Shown: positions 40,332-53,178 of the stretch, one piece after another | Position numbering within the stretch: the stretch's first letter is position 1 | Layout of the letters: each line of letters opens with the position of its first letter | DNA from: Gonocerus acuteangulatus | Lineage: Eukaryota; Arthropoda; Insecta; Hemiptera; Coreidae | DNA: 64,000 nucleotides | Reading direction: 5' to 3' | NCBI GenBank assembly: GCA_946811695.1 | Contig: OX328127.1 | Location: forward strand, 48,583,783 to 48,647,782 | Notes under the pieces: generated by a model | Database searches by the model: none | Seen by the model: only the letters and a program-made list of their open reading frames with translations | What the model was told of the DNA's origin: nothing | Made by a program: the position numbers and the translations under genes

Positions 40332-43300
40332 TACGTACTGATTAACTTTTATTATTATTATCTTTTGAACGTGTAATGGTGTCCAAGTAGTACAGGATTT
40401 CCAATTTTATATGACTGCTTAGAAAGTGTACATAGCCTAATTTTATCAATTTTTTTTCTCAGTTTCACAATTCAAATGATGCCTTTAATTCATTTAAAAC
40501 ATTCAAAGCAAGCCCAGGAACGCTCGGATTAAAGGGCCATTGAATAAAGCAATCCTAACCGTGTATTTGAAGGAAGTTCTTGCCCAGCACTTGATTCCCT
40601 GCAGTGGATTAATAAGAGATTACACTTCGGACTAGGGTCCAAAAGGAGGGTAAGGGCCAATTGGAGGGGAACCACCCATTAATATTTGGACCCTAAAGAC
40701 CTCTCCTTAATTCTCCTCCTTTATTCATAAACTGAGTAAAACATGAACCCTGAGCACAGCTATTTTTCTGCCCTTAATTACCAGACCCTCGCTTATTTAA
40801 GGCGAAACTTCCTGTAAAATGTTTCAAGTTCCCCAGCCCTAATGAACTACAAATCACTTCTATTTTCCCCACCTCTTGCTTTTATTTGTACTATTTCCTA
40901 TATTTTTCCCGCAGGAGAATCATTTCCTAAATGATTCTATCCGCAGGAGGACATTTCTCAGCAAGGAGGTTACTTTAGGCCACATTGCCTCGGAATGTGC
41001 TTTAAATAGCCAATACAAATACCATAAATATATGCAGCTTACTCAGTGATCTCAAGAAACTTTCTGCTTTTAGTAATTTTTTTATAATGCTATATAGTCT
41101 GTATTGAAGGAGAAGAAAACATACATACAACAGGCTTCTTATATTTTTCTGCGTAAAGTAGATTCAACTCGTCATCACATCCAATTCTTAATATACAAAA
41201 ATACTGTGATAATCCATATATATTTGTCATTAAAATTTCTAATCGGCACTTCCGGATTGCGTCATGAAGTAAACCTCTTAATCGGGTTTCCTCCCTATTG
41301 AGTAAGAGAGGAACCTGAAAGGATAAAAATACCATAAAAGTTGTAGCTTTAGAAAGTTCACGCGGGTTCTAAATGATTGATAACTCAATGTCTTTTAATA
41401 ATAATTCTCTCGATTTTCTATGAATTAATACACCTATATTATTAAATAATTTTATTCAAATATTTCTTTATTATGGACATATGGACTAAATGTCTCTCAC
41501 TATCTCAATCATAGCACAACAATTTTTTTCTTTATTGTTTTATTGAGTAACATTACTAATGCATAGATTATTTTTGTTTTTAATTCTTGGTAAGATGCGT
41601 TTGAAAAAAATGTTTTAATGTTACTAAAGGCTACTGTAAGATTTACGCTTTCATAATACAGGACCTTTGAATGATCAACACGTAATATTTGACGAATTAG
41701 ACGAACTTGAGATATTGAATATTGGGATTTTTGGAAGATTTCTTATTTGTAAAACCTGCTAAAAACTAAAAAAGATTTTACCTTGTATAAATTAATTTTT
41801 TAGACAATGTCCCTTGATCTCTCCAACCGCACCAAGAAAGGATAGATCAATGGATATCGCCTTTTGTCAAATAGGCATACATGAGATAACATGGATTTTT
41901 ATGGAGACATAATTCATGGCTTAGTCCAATGACGTAATGTCTTGACGATTGGATGACGCAGTTTAACTTTATTCCATTGATTAGATACAATAATTAGAGG
42001 TAATTTGAATATTGAAAACGAAGCTCATAGAATAAATTAGTTTAGTTAGAGTGGATTGATGAGGGATGATTGGGCCTAGTTAGTGCCGGCAGAACATCAA
42101 AGGTTTCAGGTATAATCAATATGGTTTAGTTGATAACAGCTAACCACCCTCCCCCCATCTGGCCTTCCAATAACCTAACCTCTTTCGGCCAACGTACATT
42201 ACCTTCCCAATATATTTTACCTCCTAAAAATCGCCAATTTTATCTTTTCTTAAGATATGGATTGCCGGAATAGCATTTTTTTGTTATCTCTTTCCTATCC
42301 TATCCAGCTTACTAAGTCGCAATCCAAAATGTAGAAGGTTCATAATTCGTAGGTAACAAAAAACTGGTCGTTTAAATTTATGTATTTATAACCTCAAAGT
42401 GTAACGTTCCGTCACACTACGACTATAGCTTGCAGAATAATAAATAAATAGCTCACACGCTTTATGGCCGGTAAAACTTCTCGACTGGTGGAATAGAGTT
42501 TTCCATAACTTAAGATACCGAAAGATGCCGTAAATTAGGGCCACATTAGTACAGTGTGATGAAATTAGAACAAACCTATACTGCTCGGATATTTTCATTT
42601 GACTGATACCAAAGGGTCAACCTTATCCCAAACAGCGCGAACAGACAAATATATACCTATATCTTTGTCTATTGCTCTCTGACAAATATATAAGCTTTTA
42701 TAAGCAGTATAGGTTTGTACCATATTCACCACACTAAACTAATGTGACGCCATTTTACAATCAGGGATGAAGAACAAAAGAGGGCCAAAGAGATTTTGAT
42801 CATATGGAGTTCACACCTGGTTTTTGGAGTTACTATTTACCAATATTCCACGGGTACGTGGGGGTGCTTGTTTTACCTCTCTCGTTAATTAGCAGACACT
42901 TCTCCCATAATAGGATTGTACCTAGTTCGTTTAATTTAGTTTAAAAAACCCGAACAGAAACACATCCATGTACTGGCACGAAGAACTCGAGAAAAGTTCT
43001 ATTGCCGAATGTCATGCAAACAATTCTGCAAAACATGTGACTTAAGACGTTCAAGAAATAACTGATAGAGATTTAATAACAACTAGGAAACTGACAATAA
43101 AACATTGTTGGCAATACGTATGGGCACAAATAACTGACAATAAACTAGATATGGCTATATAGTCATCATGATGAAAGCGAAGAACTAGTTCTTGTTCGAT
43201 TACGGACTGGAAAGCCTCGACTAACGCACAATTTTCTTTTGTCAAGACGTCACACATGCATATGCAATATATGTTAATCAGAACTTGTGATCAAACATTT

Positions 43301-44283
43301 ACTGAAAGAACGCCAGGTACGGTGATTTTAACATCCCGACTGATATGCAAGAGTTACTAGACAATTATAGGCTGTTCATAAATACTATACTGGCATATCT
43401 CAAGAACACAAGATTCTACAACCTTATTTGATGACGTTATGCACTGTTGACAAAAAATATTATATTTCCATCTATTCTAAGCATTATTTATGAAGGTGAA
43501 CCCTCCATCTGTAAAAGTACTACACCCACTCATTAATTACTACAATAACCATGCTGATATCCTCGAATAACAAAGTTCAGAGGATACTTTTTGTAATCGC
43601 CATTGAAGCAGGACACTCCTACAATAAATAAATAATATTGTTATATTTATGCTTAAATTATAAAATTTAAAATGGATTCCGTCTGGTACCCTACTCGATT
43701 ATCAATCATATTCCTCCCTATGCTATCCAGCAGGTTTCCTTACAAAAAGTACAACTTTTCATATGATTAAGAAACCTGAATAATATACAAATTACTACAA
43801 AATGTTTCCCAAGATCTTTGATGTGTTAATTATTCGCCACAAGTTAAATCATAACTTTATAAAACTTAAAGGGATTTATTTCTAAGTCGTAGAACTACCT
43901 AAAATCTACTAACTTATAAAGAAATTTCTTTATAAAAGGAAGATGCTCTCCTTGCATGACACATGATTGCATAACCTGATTAATATTCAAATTCAGAACT
44001 TTCTGAGAGTCTAGTTATTAAGAAGAGTGACGTGACGAAGGACTTATGTTGAAGCTATTAGCAATGCAAAGCAGCCCTACTTTTGCTTTCGGTGTTCTTG
44101 CATTATCCTGACTTTCCTTGGGGCTTCCAAAGTCCTACCAGAATTCATTCTCACCTCAGATTATTTTTTATTTAACTTCCGAGTTGAAGGCCAAAATTTT
44201 AAATTATTTTTATTTCAATTAAAGGAAGGCGATATTATTTAAAAAGAAATTGCAGCATATCAATTATTTTTGAGTTAAAGGTA
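40332..44283. other. Intergenic region, almost empty
   Basis: About 4 kb without a believable gene. A Helentron-like 3'-end fragment is visible at 41232-41325 (CGGCACTTCCGGATTG, then a CCTCCCT ... AGAGAGGAACC hairpin). Open frames at 41090-41335 and 42386-42598 look random. Confidence 0.5.
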
Positions 44284-45031
44284 ATCCCCAAAAAAACATA
44301 AATGTGAAATAGAGGCCAAGTTCCTGCCCCCACAAAGAAACACTCCCTTCCTCAAAAATATCCCCTCCTAAACCCCCCCAAAACGCCTTACCATTCTACA
44401 CTCTAAAAAAGTAGTATGAGTTGGTGTATTAATTCAACCAAAAATATTTCCCAATACAAGAAATGATACAAGAAAGAAATGTCCAAGTTCATTACTTGGA
44501 AGACCTCATAGTTACTTACTAAGAACAGTAAAGACACTTCAACTGACCTTTAAAAACAACAATAAAAATACTAATATCCAGTTACTAAAATATCACTTTC
44601 CTCAACCAAGGTATATTCTTAAACTTGGCAATGTTAAGTTTTTCTCTAAAGAGAAAGATAATTTCGGCACAAAAAAAAAAACATTGCCAAGTTTAAGAAT
44701 ATACCTGGTTGAGGAAAGTGATATTTTAGTAACTGGATATAAGTATTTTTATTGTTGTTTTTAAAGGTCAGTTGAAGTGTCTTTACTGTTCTTAGTAAGT
44801 AACTATGAGGTCTTCCAAGTAATGAACTTGGACATTTCTTTCTTGTATCATTTCTTGTATTGGGAAATATTTTTGGTTGAATTAATACACCAACTCATAC
44901 TACTTTTTTAGAGTGTAGAATGGTAAGGCGTTTTGGGGGGGGTTTAGGAGGGGATATTTTTGAGGAAGGGAGTGTTTCTTTGTGGGGGCAGGAACTTGGC
45001 CTCTATTTCACATTTATGTTTTTTTGGGGAT
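44284..45031. repeat. Nearly perfect palindrome with 352-bp arms
   Basis: Arms 44284-44635 and 44680-45031 match with, by eye, one substitution and two compensating single-base length differences; the 44-bp spacer is unrelated. Ends read ATCCCCAAAAAAAC and its complement. No other copy or transposase is seen in the window, and no target duplication is clear. It could be a recent inverted duplication or a foldback element with a single local copy. Confidence 0.92.
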
Positions 45032-45162
45032 CTCATTACTTTTTTCTAAGTATTAAATAGAATTTAGTTGCCGCATACCTACTGGCTTTTGTACTTCATA
45101 TAAAACCAGGGTCTTTGGATTCTGCATAAGGTTCTCCTTACTGCTTGATATTTGATACCAAT

Positions 45163-45488
45163 AATCAACCTACATACATCTAATCACTAGACTAGAAAAG
45201 TTAGAAGCTCTTCCAGATGACATTACTCTAGAGGACAAATTGATTGCTCTCTTAACTAAACTATTACACTGTAAAACACAGGAACCTCATCCCGAGGATA
45301 AAAATCACAATAGGGAAAGTGCAGGAGGCCTTCAAGAAAAATATAAGAACAAAGACGATACATTCTGGGTTTGTGATCCTAAACTTTGTTATTTAGATAG
45401 CTCGACTTTGAAAAACTTCACACACACATACATGTTGAGTATCTGCTTTGAAGTATATTATGCAGTGAACCCCTACGACTTTATTTAG
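45163..45488 (+). CDS. Weak candidate exon, unknown product
   Basis: An open frame runs from just after a stop near 45160 to TAG at 45486-45488. Its translation includes LEKLEALPDDITLEDKLIA and DDTFWVCDPKLCYL, less AT-driven than neighbouring frames. There is no signal of splicing at a suitable place and no recognised domain, so it may be chance or a remnant of a mobile element. Confidence 0.2.
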
Positions 45489-45499
45489 TACATTTAAGA

Positions 45500-46300
45500 A
45501 AGAAGTCACAACTGTTTTTGTTAAAATGCGTCGAAATGTTTTTTAAAACATCAAATATAGGTTCTCCTTACCAAGACGATTCATTTGATACCCCACACGA
45601 TGGGTTTCAGAAGGAATGATGGCATTTCGTTGGAACAAAAAGTAGAAAACGTCATAGGTAATATGACACTCCCGTATCAAGACCTACCTGCGTGCCAAGT
45701 TTGGTCAAAATAGGCCAAACGGGGTGAATTTGTATAAGGAACAAACATACAGACAGACAGCTGGTATAAGATTTTTACCGAGCCTATATGCGACTAAATG
45801 CGTTCTTCATACCGAGACAATTCATTTGATACCCCACACCATGGGTTTCGGACGGAATGATGGGTTTCCGAAGGAAGTACAAAACTGGCACGCCCCCGCC
45901 CCGGAAGCGGAGTCAAACACAACTTTTCGCGATTTTTCGATTTTTTCCTTTAATAACGTCCTCATATCTATCTTCATGCAAAATTGCAAGTCTCTAGCAT
46001 CATGGGAAGTGCCTAATAATTTTGATGAGTCAGTGAGTGAGTGAGTGAGTGAGTGAGTGAGTCCTATAAATCCCGATTTTCGATCGCTTATATCTCATAA
46101 ACTATTCGATGTAGAATTATGAAAATTTCCAGTTTTACTCACATCTAGTAGTATAATACCTGTGTAAAATTTCATAACTTTAGCTTTACCTGGTTGAAAG
46201 TTAGGAGAGAGTAAAAATCGGCTCTAAGACCGCCTGTAATATACACACAGTATGCTTAGGCCGGAACTTGGCCTGGCGCACTACCGTGCGCCTAGATACA
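45500..46300. other. Repeat fragments and a GAGT microsatellite
   Basis: Two related blocks (about 45550-45625 and 45805-45880) share ATTCATTTGATACCCCACAC and GGGTTTC. Between them, 45672-45765 matches the internal part of the short Helitron on the minus strand. GTGA repeats fill 46026-46064. No gene recognised. Confidence 0.55.
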
Positions 46301-46555
46301 TTATTATTCAACACTAACATAATGATAGTAGAACTACATAGTTCTATAAAGTAGAACTACCTAGTTTTTATAAATGCATATTTACTTTCTCTATAAACAC
46401 CTACTATTTTCTTTTTATTGTACTGGATTAATTGATTCATTGTATTTATCAATTTTAAATTGGCAACAATGACCCACGTGGTGGATTTGCCATTAAAAAA
46501 AAAAGAAAAAAAACTAGCTTAATGAGTCATCTATTCACCAATTAAGAGGGTTAGA

Positions 46556-46640
46556 TTGAGGGAGAGAGGGAGAGGGAAAGGGAGAGAGAGAGGGTGAGGG
46601 AAAGGAGGAGAGAGGTGGGAGGGAGTGAGAAAGAGAGGAA
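46556..46640. repeat. GGGAGA-type purine repeat
   Basis: An irregular purine-rich run, the reverse-strand counterpart in composition of 10363-10432. Confidence 0.85.
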
Positions 46641-46975
46641 GTGGGACAGTTTGTTTTGCCTTCTTCCCACTGTATACTGTTTCTTCCGGTTTATTTCATT
46701 CTTCCCATATGCCGCCTTCTCCATTTAATTTCTCTTTCTCCTTTACTCTTTTCGGGTCATTTTGGGAAGACCACATCCAGTTACTCTTGAAGTAGCAGTA
46801 GTGATTTATAACAGATACTCTTACTCGCTGATAAGCTTACTGATTAGCTTACAGGTTCTTTGCTGGTTATCTATTACTACTTGACTCGTTATCTACGGTT
46901 ATAATTCATATTAGATAATGGCAAGCAATATTTATTAATAAAAAGGTTAATATGATCAAAATCAATTCTCTCAAC

Positions 46976-47260
46976 TACGAAAGTTATTAAGCATTAGAGT
47001 TAACTGTTTTGCAGGTTATGAAGATAACATAAACAATGATATTTGCAAACACACATATTTTATTCCTTTTCTCTCTATCTCTCTCTTTTTGGATATTTTA
47101 CATTTATCTAGAATTATGGACATAAGTGCTATGCGTTTCCGCTCGCTACACTCGCTCAAGAAGATATCAAAACTCGAGTCAATCCAACTCGCTAAAATTA
47201 ATAGAATTCTATTAATTTTTCCGAGTAAGAAACCAATCGCTTTTTCTTTCTCAGGAACAT
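46976..47260. mobile_element. Foldback-element fragment, copy 3
   Basis: GAAAGTTATTAAGCATTAGAGTTAACTG-like sequence and ATGCGTTTCCGCTCGCT match the left arm and core of the 21949-23114 element; the right half is lost. Confidence 0.6.
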
Positions 47261-49478
47261 CGCGAACTAATTGTAAAAGACACATTTTATCTCACTAACA
47301 TAAACAGTGCTTTTTCATAACCAAAAGCTAATTCGCTGTTGAAGGTTACTTTACTCCCAGCAAGAACCAATACAATTGCTCATCGGAATCCTCCAATAGG
47401 TAGGAAAAGGAGTTATGCGCATGCGCTGCATCACTGATACAATCACTACTACTACTTCAAAAGTAACTGGATGTGGTCTTCGCAAGACGACCCCTCTTTT
47501 CTCCTTCTGTCCCCCTTTACTACGTACCCATGATGAAAAAGGCAGAAAAGAAGGAGGGTGAAGTAGAGAGAGGATGATAGAGTAAGAGTAAGAGAGAGAG
47601 AAATTATATAGGGAGAGGGTTGCCAAGACGTGCGTGCCCCCCCCCCCCTAGGCGGACATTATGCCGTCGACAATATTTGATTTATACCCTGAGCTAACCC
47701 AATTACCCTGTTTAACCGCGGCCCTCCGTCATAGTTTGTGCATTTACCATGATAAAGGGTTGTGTAATGAGGCCTATCCATGTCTCACCATTATCCTACC
47801 CTCTACCACCTGGACATCCTATACCAATCAGGAGAAAATGTGGGCCCGAATTTACAGGAAATATTGTTAAAGTCTTCTCTTGGTTTTCGGTTTAAATTAC
47901 TTTACCTTAAAATTAAGAGCTCTTAAAAAACTTTTATGATCAGTTTTCATTAGAAATGCTCTATACCATTAAAAAAAAAACTTCCAAAATTTCAAAAGTA
48001 AATCAGTTTATGTATTTTTGACGTTGCAATGGAAATATATTTTTTCTGTAGTAAACTTTCACTTAAAGTGGCGAAAACGGTTATTGTTTTCCGAGACACT
48101 GAATGTTTCTATGAACGGAAATCAGTTGACCGTCCTTCACCTCAGATTTACCTCCATTTTTCATTATATTGTGTATATAATTTGATAATATTAAAGTAAT
48201 AAAGTATTGCGTCAATGTGTTTGCCTTTGTCGGTACATAATTCTTAAATCTCTCTAAAAGCTTACCTAACTCTCATGTTGGTAAGAGTTACAAGTACTTG
48301 TTTTATGATTACTTATTTTATTTATAAGCATATTTTATTTAAAAAATCAAATAATATTAAATAAATAAATAAAAATCAGAATGAAATATAAAAACAAAAG
48401 GAAACCAATTGGTAAATAATGGCTTTAGCATAGATACCAAATGAAACAAAAGTAATAATTTGCAATGGTGATTTGTCTCCTTGAAAAATAATACTAACTA
48501 AAAGAAGGACAAATAATAAATAAAATAAATAAATAAAAAGTTAAGAACACAAAATCGACAAATTAAATTGGAAAAACGAAATTTTGGAAGTAGAGATGAA
48601 AATGAAAATAAAAATATTAACGAAATTGTAAGATTGTTATTAGGGATTTGTGAAAAGATTTAGAATTATGCCTAAAACGTAAAATAAAAAAATATCTTAA
48701 TCTTTGCAACAAAACAATATTATGCATGATAGTCAATTTCTTAGATGGAACAATCTCAACGAGAAATATTAAAAATAAAATAAATAAAAAATAAATAAAA
48801 ATAAATAAATAAAAATAAAAATGTTTACGTTATTACAGGTCTTGATGGCATGACATTGAAATAAAAAAAAATTAGGAGATACATATATCAAATTAGAGTA
48901 TAATTTGTTCTTCTAACAATTTATAAAAAACAAACTGAGTTAGACTTCCTCTATTTTCTTATTTTTTCTCTTTTAATGCAATCATATTTTGAGTTCTTGA
49001 TATTTTTATGTTGTCTTGTTTTCAGAATGTTCTCATTTTTTTTTTTTTTTTTTTTGGGTCTGCCTAAATGATGATGTAAGTGGGCTATTCTAAGGTCAAA
49101 TGAAACCAATTCTTTTTGTACATTCAGTTCTGATCGAGAAAAATTCCATCATTCAATTCTTTATATATCAAAGCTTCTCGTCTATTGAAGTTGGATTCCT
49201 CCCATTTCTCGCGAATATCTTTCTTTGCCGATTTTTTGTAATAGTAATATATCAAGCATTCTGTTTCTGTACTAGGTTTACAGGACCTTTAAAAAGTTAA
49301 TTTAAAATGACATTAATATCAACGAGTCCTATCTTGTTTTCTTCCTAAGAGACGGAGAAATTATGTTACTAATACAAAATTAAGAGATATATCCATCGAA
49401 GAATCAGCTGACAAACATTTAAAGCTCGTTAAGAAACCCCGCTATCTTGTTGATTAGAAGCACGTTGATGCATTATCT
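47261..49478. other. Intergenic region upstream of gene C
   Basis: AT-rich, especially 48300-48840 (AAATA runs). A 69-codon plus-strand frame at 47661-47870 has mixed composition but no support. Nothing else recognised. Confidence 0.45.
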
Positions 49479-49513
49479 TATATAAAAGGATTTGGAGAAA
49501 ACAACACGGCAGT
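49479..49513 (+). promoter_or_regulatory. Core promoter of gene C (TATA box and initiator)
   Basis: TATATAAAAGG at 49479-49489 and CAGT at 49510-49513, about 30 bp apart, fit the TATA plus arthropod-type initiator arrangement. This predicts a leader of only about 10 bases before the ATG at 49521. Confidence 0.6.
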
Positions 49514-49520
49514 CCTCACA

Positions 49521-49599
49521 ATGTTAGGATTGGTGCTGCTGTGCGTGATAGCCTGTGCTTCTGCTGTGCCGAGCAGTGACAACACACTCAATGTTTATA
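49521..49599 (+). CDS. Gene C, exon 1: signal peptide of a secreted protein
   Basis: ATG at 49521 starts MLGLVLLCVIACASA, a clear signal peptide with likely cleavage before VPSS. The exon ends TTTATA|GTAATA at 49599 in phase 1 (26 codons plus one base). Reading through gives a stop within the intron. Exon 2 follows at 50505. The strong signal peptide right after a promoter, and the compatible phases of the following exons, make this the best-supported gene in the window. Confidence 0.75.
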
Positions 49600-50504
49600 G
49601 TAATATTACTAATTTTACATTTGAACGATTTTTAATCCGGATTTCATTATTAGTACTTCTAAAGCCTGTTTAGATGTCAATTACACTTACATAAAATGTT
49701 TAGGGAACTATCCCAGACGGTTCTGCTATTCCCATTTCAAGAAACAACTGGATAATTGTAACACTCTAAAAACAGTTCGCGCCTTGTTTAAGCCTAGGGA
49801 ACGCTTTGATATGTCAGGTAACAGATAGTGCTTAATATTTATCAATAGTTAGCCAAAGCTCAGGCTAAGACCGCCTTAAACCTCCTGGTGATAATGTTAA
49901 AAAATAAGGAGTTTTTAGCGCCAATTTTCTGCACCAGACATATAGGCCACCACGCACTTTTCACGTCAACTAAACCATCTATTTGAACAGGCATCAGTAT
50001 CGTTGTTCCTACACATAGCTATAGCTAAGTTTCGATGAACATTAAACGCTATCTCCCTCTAACCTCTCAATTCCTTCCCTAGTCCTAGACATGACAAAAT
50101 CAGGTTTTATTAAGTTTCACGAAACCTATTGTTCATTGAAACGACAATGCAAATGGTGGAACCGGCGGTAATGTGTCTTTCAGAATTACCAGCATGCGGG
50201 TTTTAACTCTTCCACCTAACTGAACGTTACTGAAATGGAGGCAAAATGTATCTTTGAAGAACTACCTCAGCCTTTAGAGATTTAAATTTTTTTGAACAAT
50301 TAAAAAATTCATTTAAAATTCCGCAGTGCTCAGTATTATTTATTTAAAACAATTATCAAAACTAAAGGAGTTAGTTTGCCACGTTATCATATGAAATGTA
50401 GTAGCCTATTTGGCTAGGCAATTAGAGAATAAGTCATTGTTTTTGTAATAACTGTGTTCAACATACTGCAACATAATTTCACAAATTAATATTTTCTTCT
50501 TTAG

Positions 50505-50670
50505 CATTCCCGCCAAAATACCCAGAGATTGGACACTTCGGACACTTGAGTGCCTCCTTAACGAAGAGACAGATAACCATAAGAGATGTCTACGATCGTC
50601 CAGTCATCATCCTGTCGGAAGCTGGGAGTCCGAGGAAATTCGCCGCATATTATGCCAAGAATGGTCTAGC
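50505..50670 (+). CDS. Gene C, exon 2
   Basis: Acceptor TTTTCTTCTTTAG precedes CATTCCCGCC and the exon ends TCTAGC|GTAAGT, a near-consensus donor. Joined to exon 1 (phase 1) it encodes residues 27-81, including FPPKYPEIGHFGHL and IRDVYDRPVIILSEAG, and leaves phase 2. The segment has no cysteine. No family recognised. The intron to exon 3 (50671-51968) contains TA microsatellites at 50905-50956 and 51778-51843. Confidence 0.75.
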
Positions 50671-50908
50671 GTAAGTTTTCACAGACAATATATCTGCATG
50701 GCATGGTATTATAATCTTCAAAAGAAATAACAAAATTTCAAATGTTATATTTTAGCATAATTTTAAAAAATGCTTTGGGGAATTCTTGTAAAACAGATGT
50801 TTAATGGGGAACAGCGTCTTACATCCTAGAAAACAATGAATGAAAGTAAATTCTGAAGCTCTGTCACTTTCCCTGGTTTCCACTCTCTTTCGATCTTTGA
50901 ATAATATA

Positions 50909-50957
<49 letters not shown>

Positions 50958-51775
50958 AACCCAACCCTTTTCCTTTCTATACGACACAGTAGAATGCCTT
51001 ATATACGTAAATTTCTTCTTATAGGCCAACGATAATCCAGCAGTATTTCTTATTTAAACCAGATAATCCATCAATATGTGAGAGAAAATTTTCAGTAAAT
51101 TTGAAATTTAAAATATGAATCCAGAATATTCTATTATAATAGAAAATGTTCTATTAACGTTACTGACTTTATAAAAAAAAAGAAAAAAGAGAATTCTGGG
51201 CTGAAGAAATAATTCTATAATAATAGTATAATTATTCCCCTATAATAATAATAGTATGATAATTCACAGAATTCGTAGAAGGAAGATACTAGGAGCAGAA
51301 GGAAAAAAATCGGCCTTTGTCCAATTGATCTAACTTTATGGGCATATTGTTATGCGGATAAAACTAAAGACAAGAGTTATGAAAAAAAACGGAATTTGTC
51401 TATCAACAGAGCAGACTCTGCTTGTGTGTCATGGCATTAAGAGAATTTGCTTAGCAACGTTACATGGCAATAGGAAGATTGAATGCCTATTACAAATAAA
51501 ATACGGTATTAAGCATTTTATGTGGTAGTAATGCATTACAATTTAATTTTTTCTTCGTTATTAAATTCTTTTCTTTTGTTCATTTTTCTCCTTTTGTTAT
51601 GTTTTGTATAGTTTTTAGTTTGGATAATTTTAAATTTTAACTGAAATTAATAATATGTTAAAAAAACAAAATACGTTAATAACAAATGCAATTGGTATGA
51701 TATTTATTGCATGAGACTTCAAGACAAAAGTAAACTATTCGTTGTAGTGTTTACAGGAACCCTAAAAGGAGGGAG

Positions 51776-51846
<71 letters not shown>

Positions 51847-51968
51847 ATATAGTATCCAAAACAAAACGTTTTATGTGTTACTTGCCCTAAAAAGATATAT
51901 CTATAATTGTAATAGTAATTTCCCTTTCACTTGTATACTTTTAACTTTTATTATTTTTTTTTTTCTAG

Positions 51969-52572
51969 GTCGATTTCATCGAACAATGCCTTCAAGCCAC
52001 TGTATCACTACCTCCAACAGTCCAGTAATATTTTAGGCTTAGCGTTCACCACTGAGGGCTTCCCTTTCGTGCCAGTTTTCTTTCAGAACTACGTAGACAA
52101 TCTGATCTTCCCGGACAACTTCAAGGTTGAAGATCTGGTCGAGTTCGCCGGAGAAGATGTCGTAATCCTATACGTAGCATCTGAAAAGGACTTCAAGCAG
52201 TGTGGCTTTCCGAAGATAGTAAAAATCGGCACGTTTTCCATCAGCGCACAATCAATAGTTCCTGTTTCTTACGCATCTCAGTCACATTATCCTCAAAAAG
52301 TATTCCCCTTCTACTTCGCTTCGCCTTATTTATCCTATTCGCAAAACTTCCAAAAACCCGTCTTTTCGTTGCAGTTTCACAAGCCTTCAGTAACGTCGCC
52401 TACGGCTTCACCAACAAAGAAAGTCGATAGTAGACTTGGTTATTTTACAACTTACGAATCCCCAAATAACGGCACTGAACCTGCACTTTCTGATCCTGAA
52501 AACCCTAGTACTCCTTCGGAGTCATCAAACAATGATGCCTCTTCGCCTACTAATACTCCTCCATCAACATAA
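51969..52572 (+). CDS. Gene C, exon 3: bulk of a secreted protein of unknown family
   Basis: The acceptor is the pyrimidine tract ending TTTTTTTTTTCTAG (to 51968); the first base completes the phase-2 codon from exon 2. Residues 82-282 follow to TAA (52570-52572). About 82-175 looks globular (GLAFTTEGFPFVPVFF, EDVVILYVASEKDF); about 176-221 is rich in Tyr, Phe, Ser and Pro (FPFYFASPYLSYSQNF); the last 61 residues are a Ser/Thr/Pro/Asn-rich tail with one NGT glycosylation site. Only one cysteine is left in the mature protein. Such a layout suits an extracellular matrix, cuticle or secreted structural protein, but that is a guess; I do not recognise the family. Confidence 0.8.
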
Positions 52573-52655
52573 GACAACGCCTACTGGAAACAAGGGTTCG
52601 TCCGATTCTGCATCGTCGTAATAATTTTTAAAAATGATTTATTAAGTTAGTAAAT

Positions 52656-52661
52656 AATAAA
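52656..52661 (+). promoter_or_regulatory. Polyadenylation signal of gene C
   Basis: AATAAA 84 bases after the stop codon; a second lies near 52698. Confidence 0.6.
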
Positions 52662-53178
52662 TTAATTATTCTGATACAATTTAACTCAATCGAACTTAAT
52701 AAAAATAAGAGTTAATAAAAACATTTTAAACAATGAATTGTAATGATTTTTTTTTTATACTTCCTATTTTTTAAGCGAAACCGACATTTATGCCTCTTTA
52801 TTTTCAAGCATACAGCAAACATGTCATATACGTAAATTGATACATGTCATATATCTAGATAATGCAGAAACGTCGTCATCTCATTTACTTATTATTGAGA
52901 ATCTACAAAGTTCCTGAGAACCTGTCAGAACTTTTTAATATGTTTTATTGGAATTAATTTCATTTGCTAAGCCTAAATTATTATAAATAATTAATTATGT
53001 GTGAGTCTATTAATGATTATTATGGCAATAATCGATTATTGTAACATGTAAGAATCACATAATTAAGAGAATTAACACAAATTCTCAGAATAATCGCTCT
53101 ATAAATGAGTTTTATTTAAGATTTATGAAGCCAAAACTAAGTCTATGCAACATAATAAAAATGTACACTTATGGTACA

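Noticed and set aside
47661..47870. 69-codon plus-strand frame with mixed composition
   Set aside because: No promoter, splice sites or recognised motif; kept out of the gene list.
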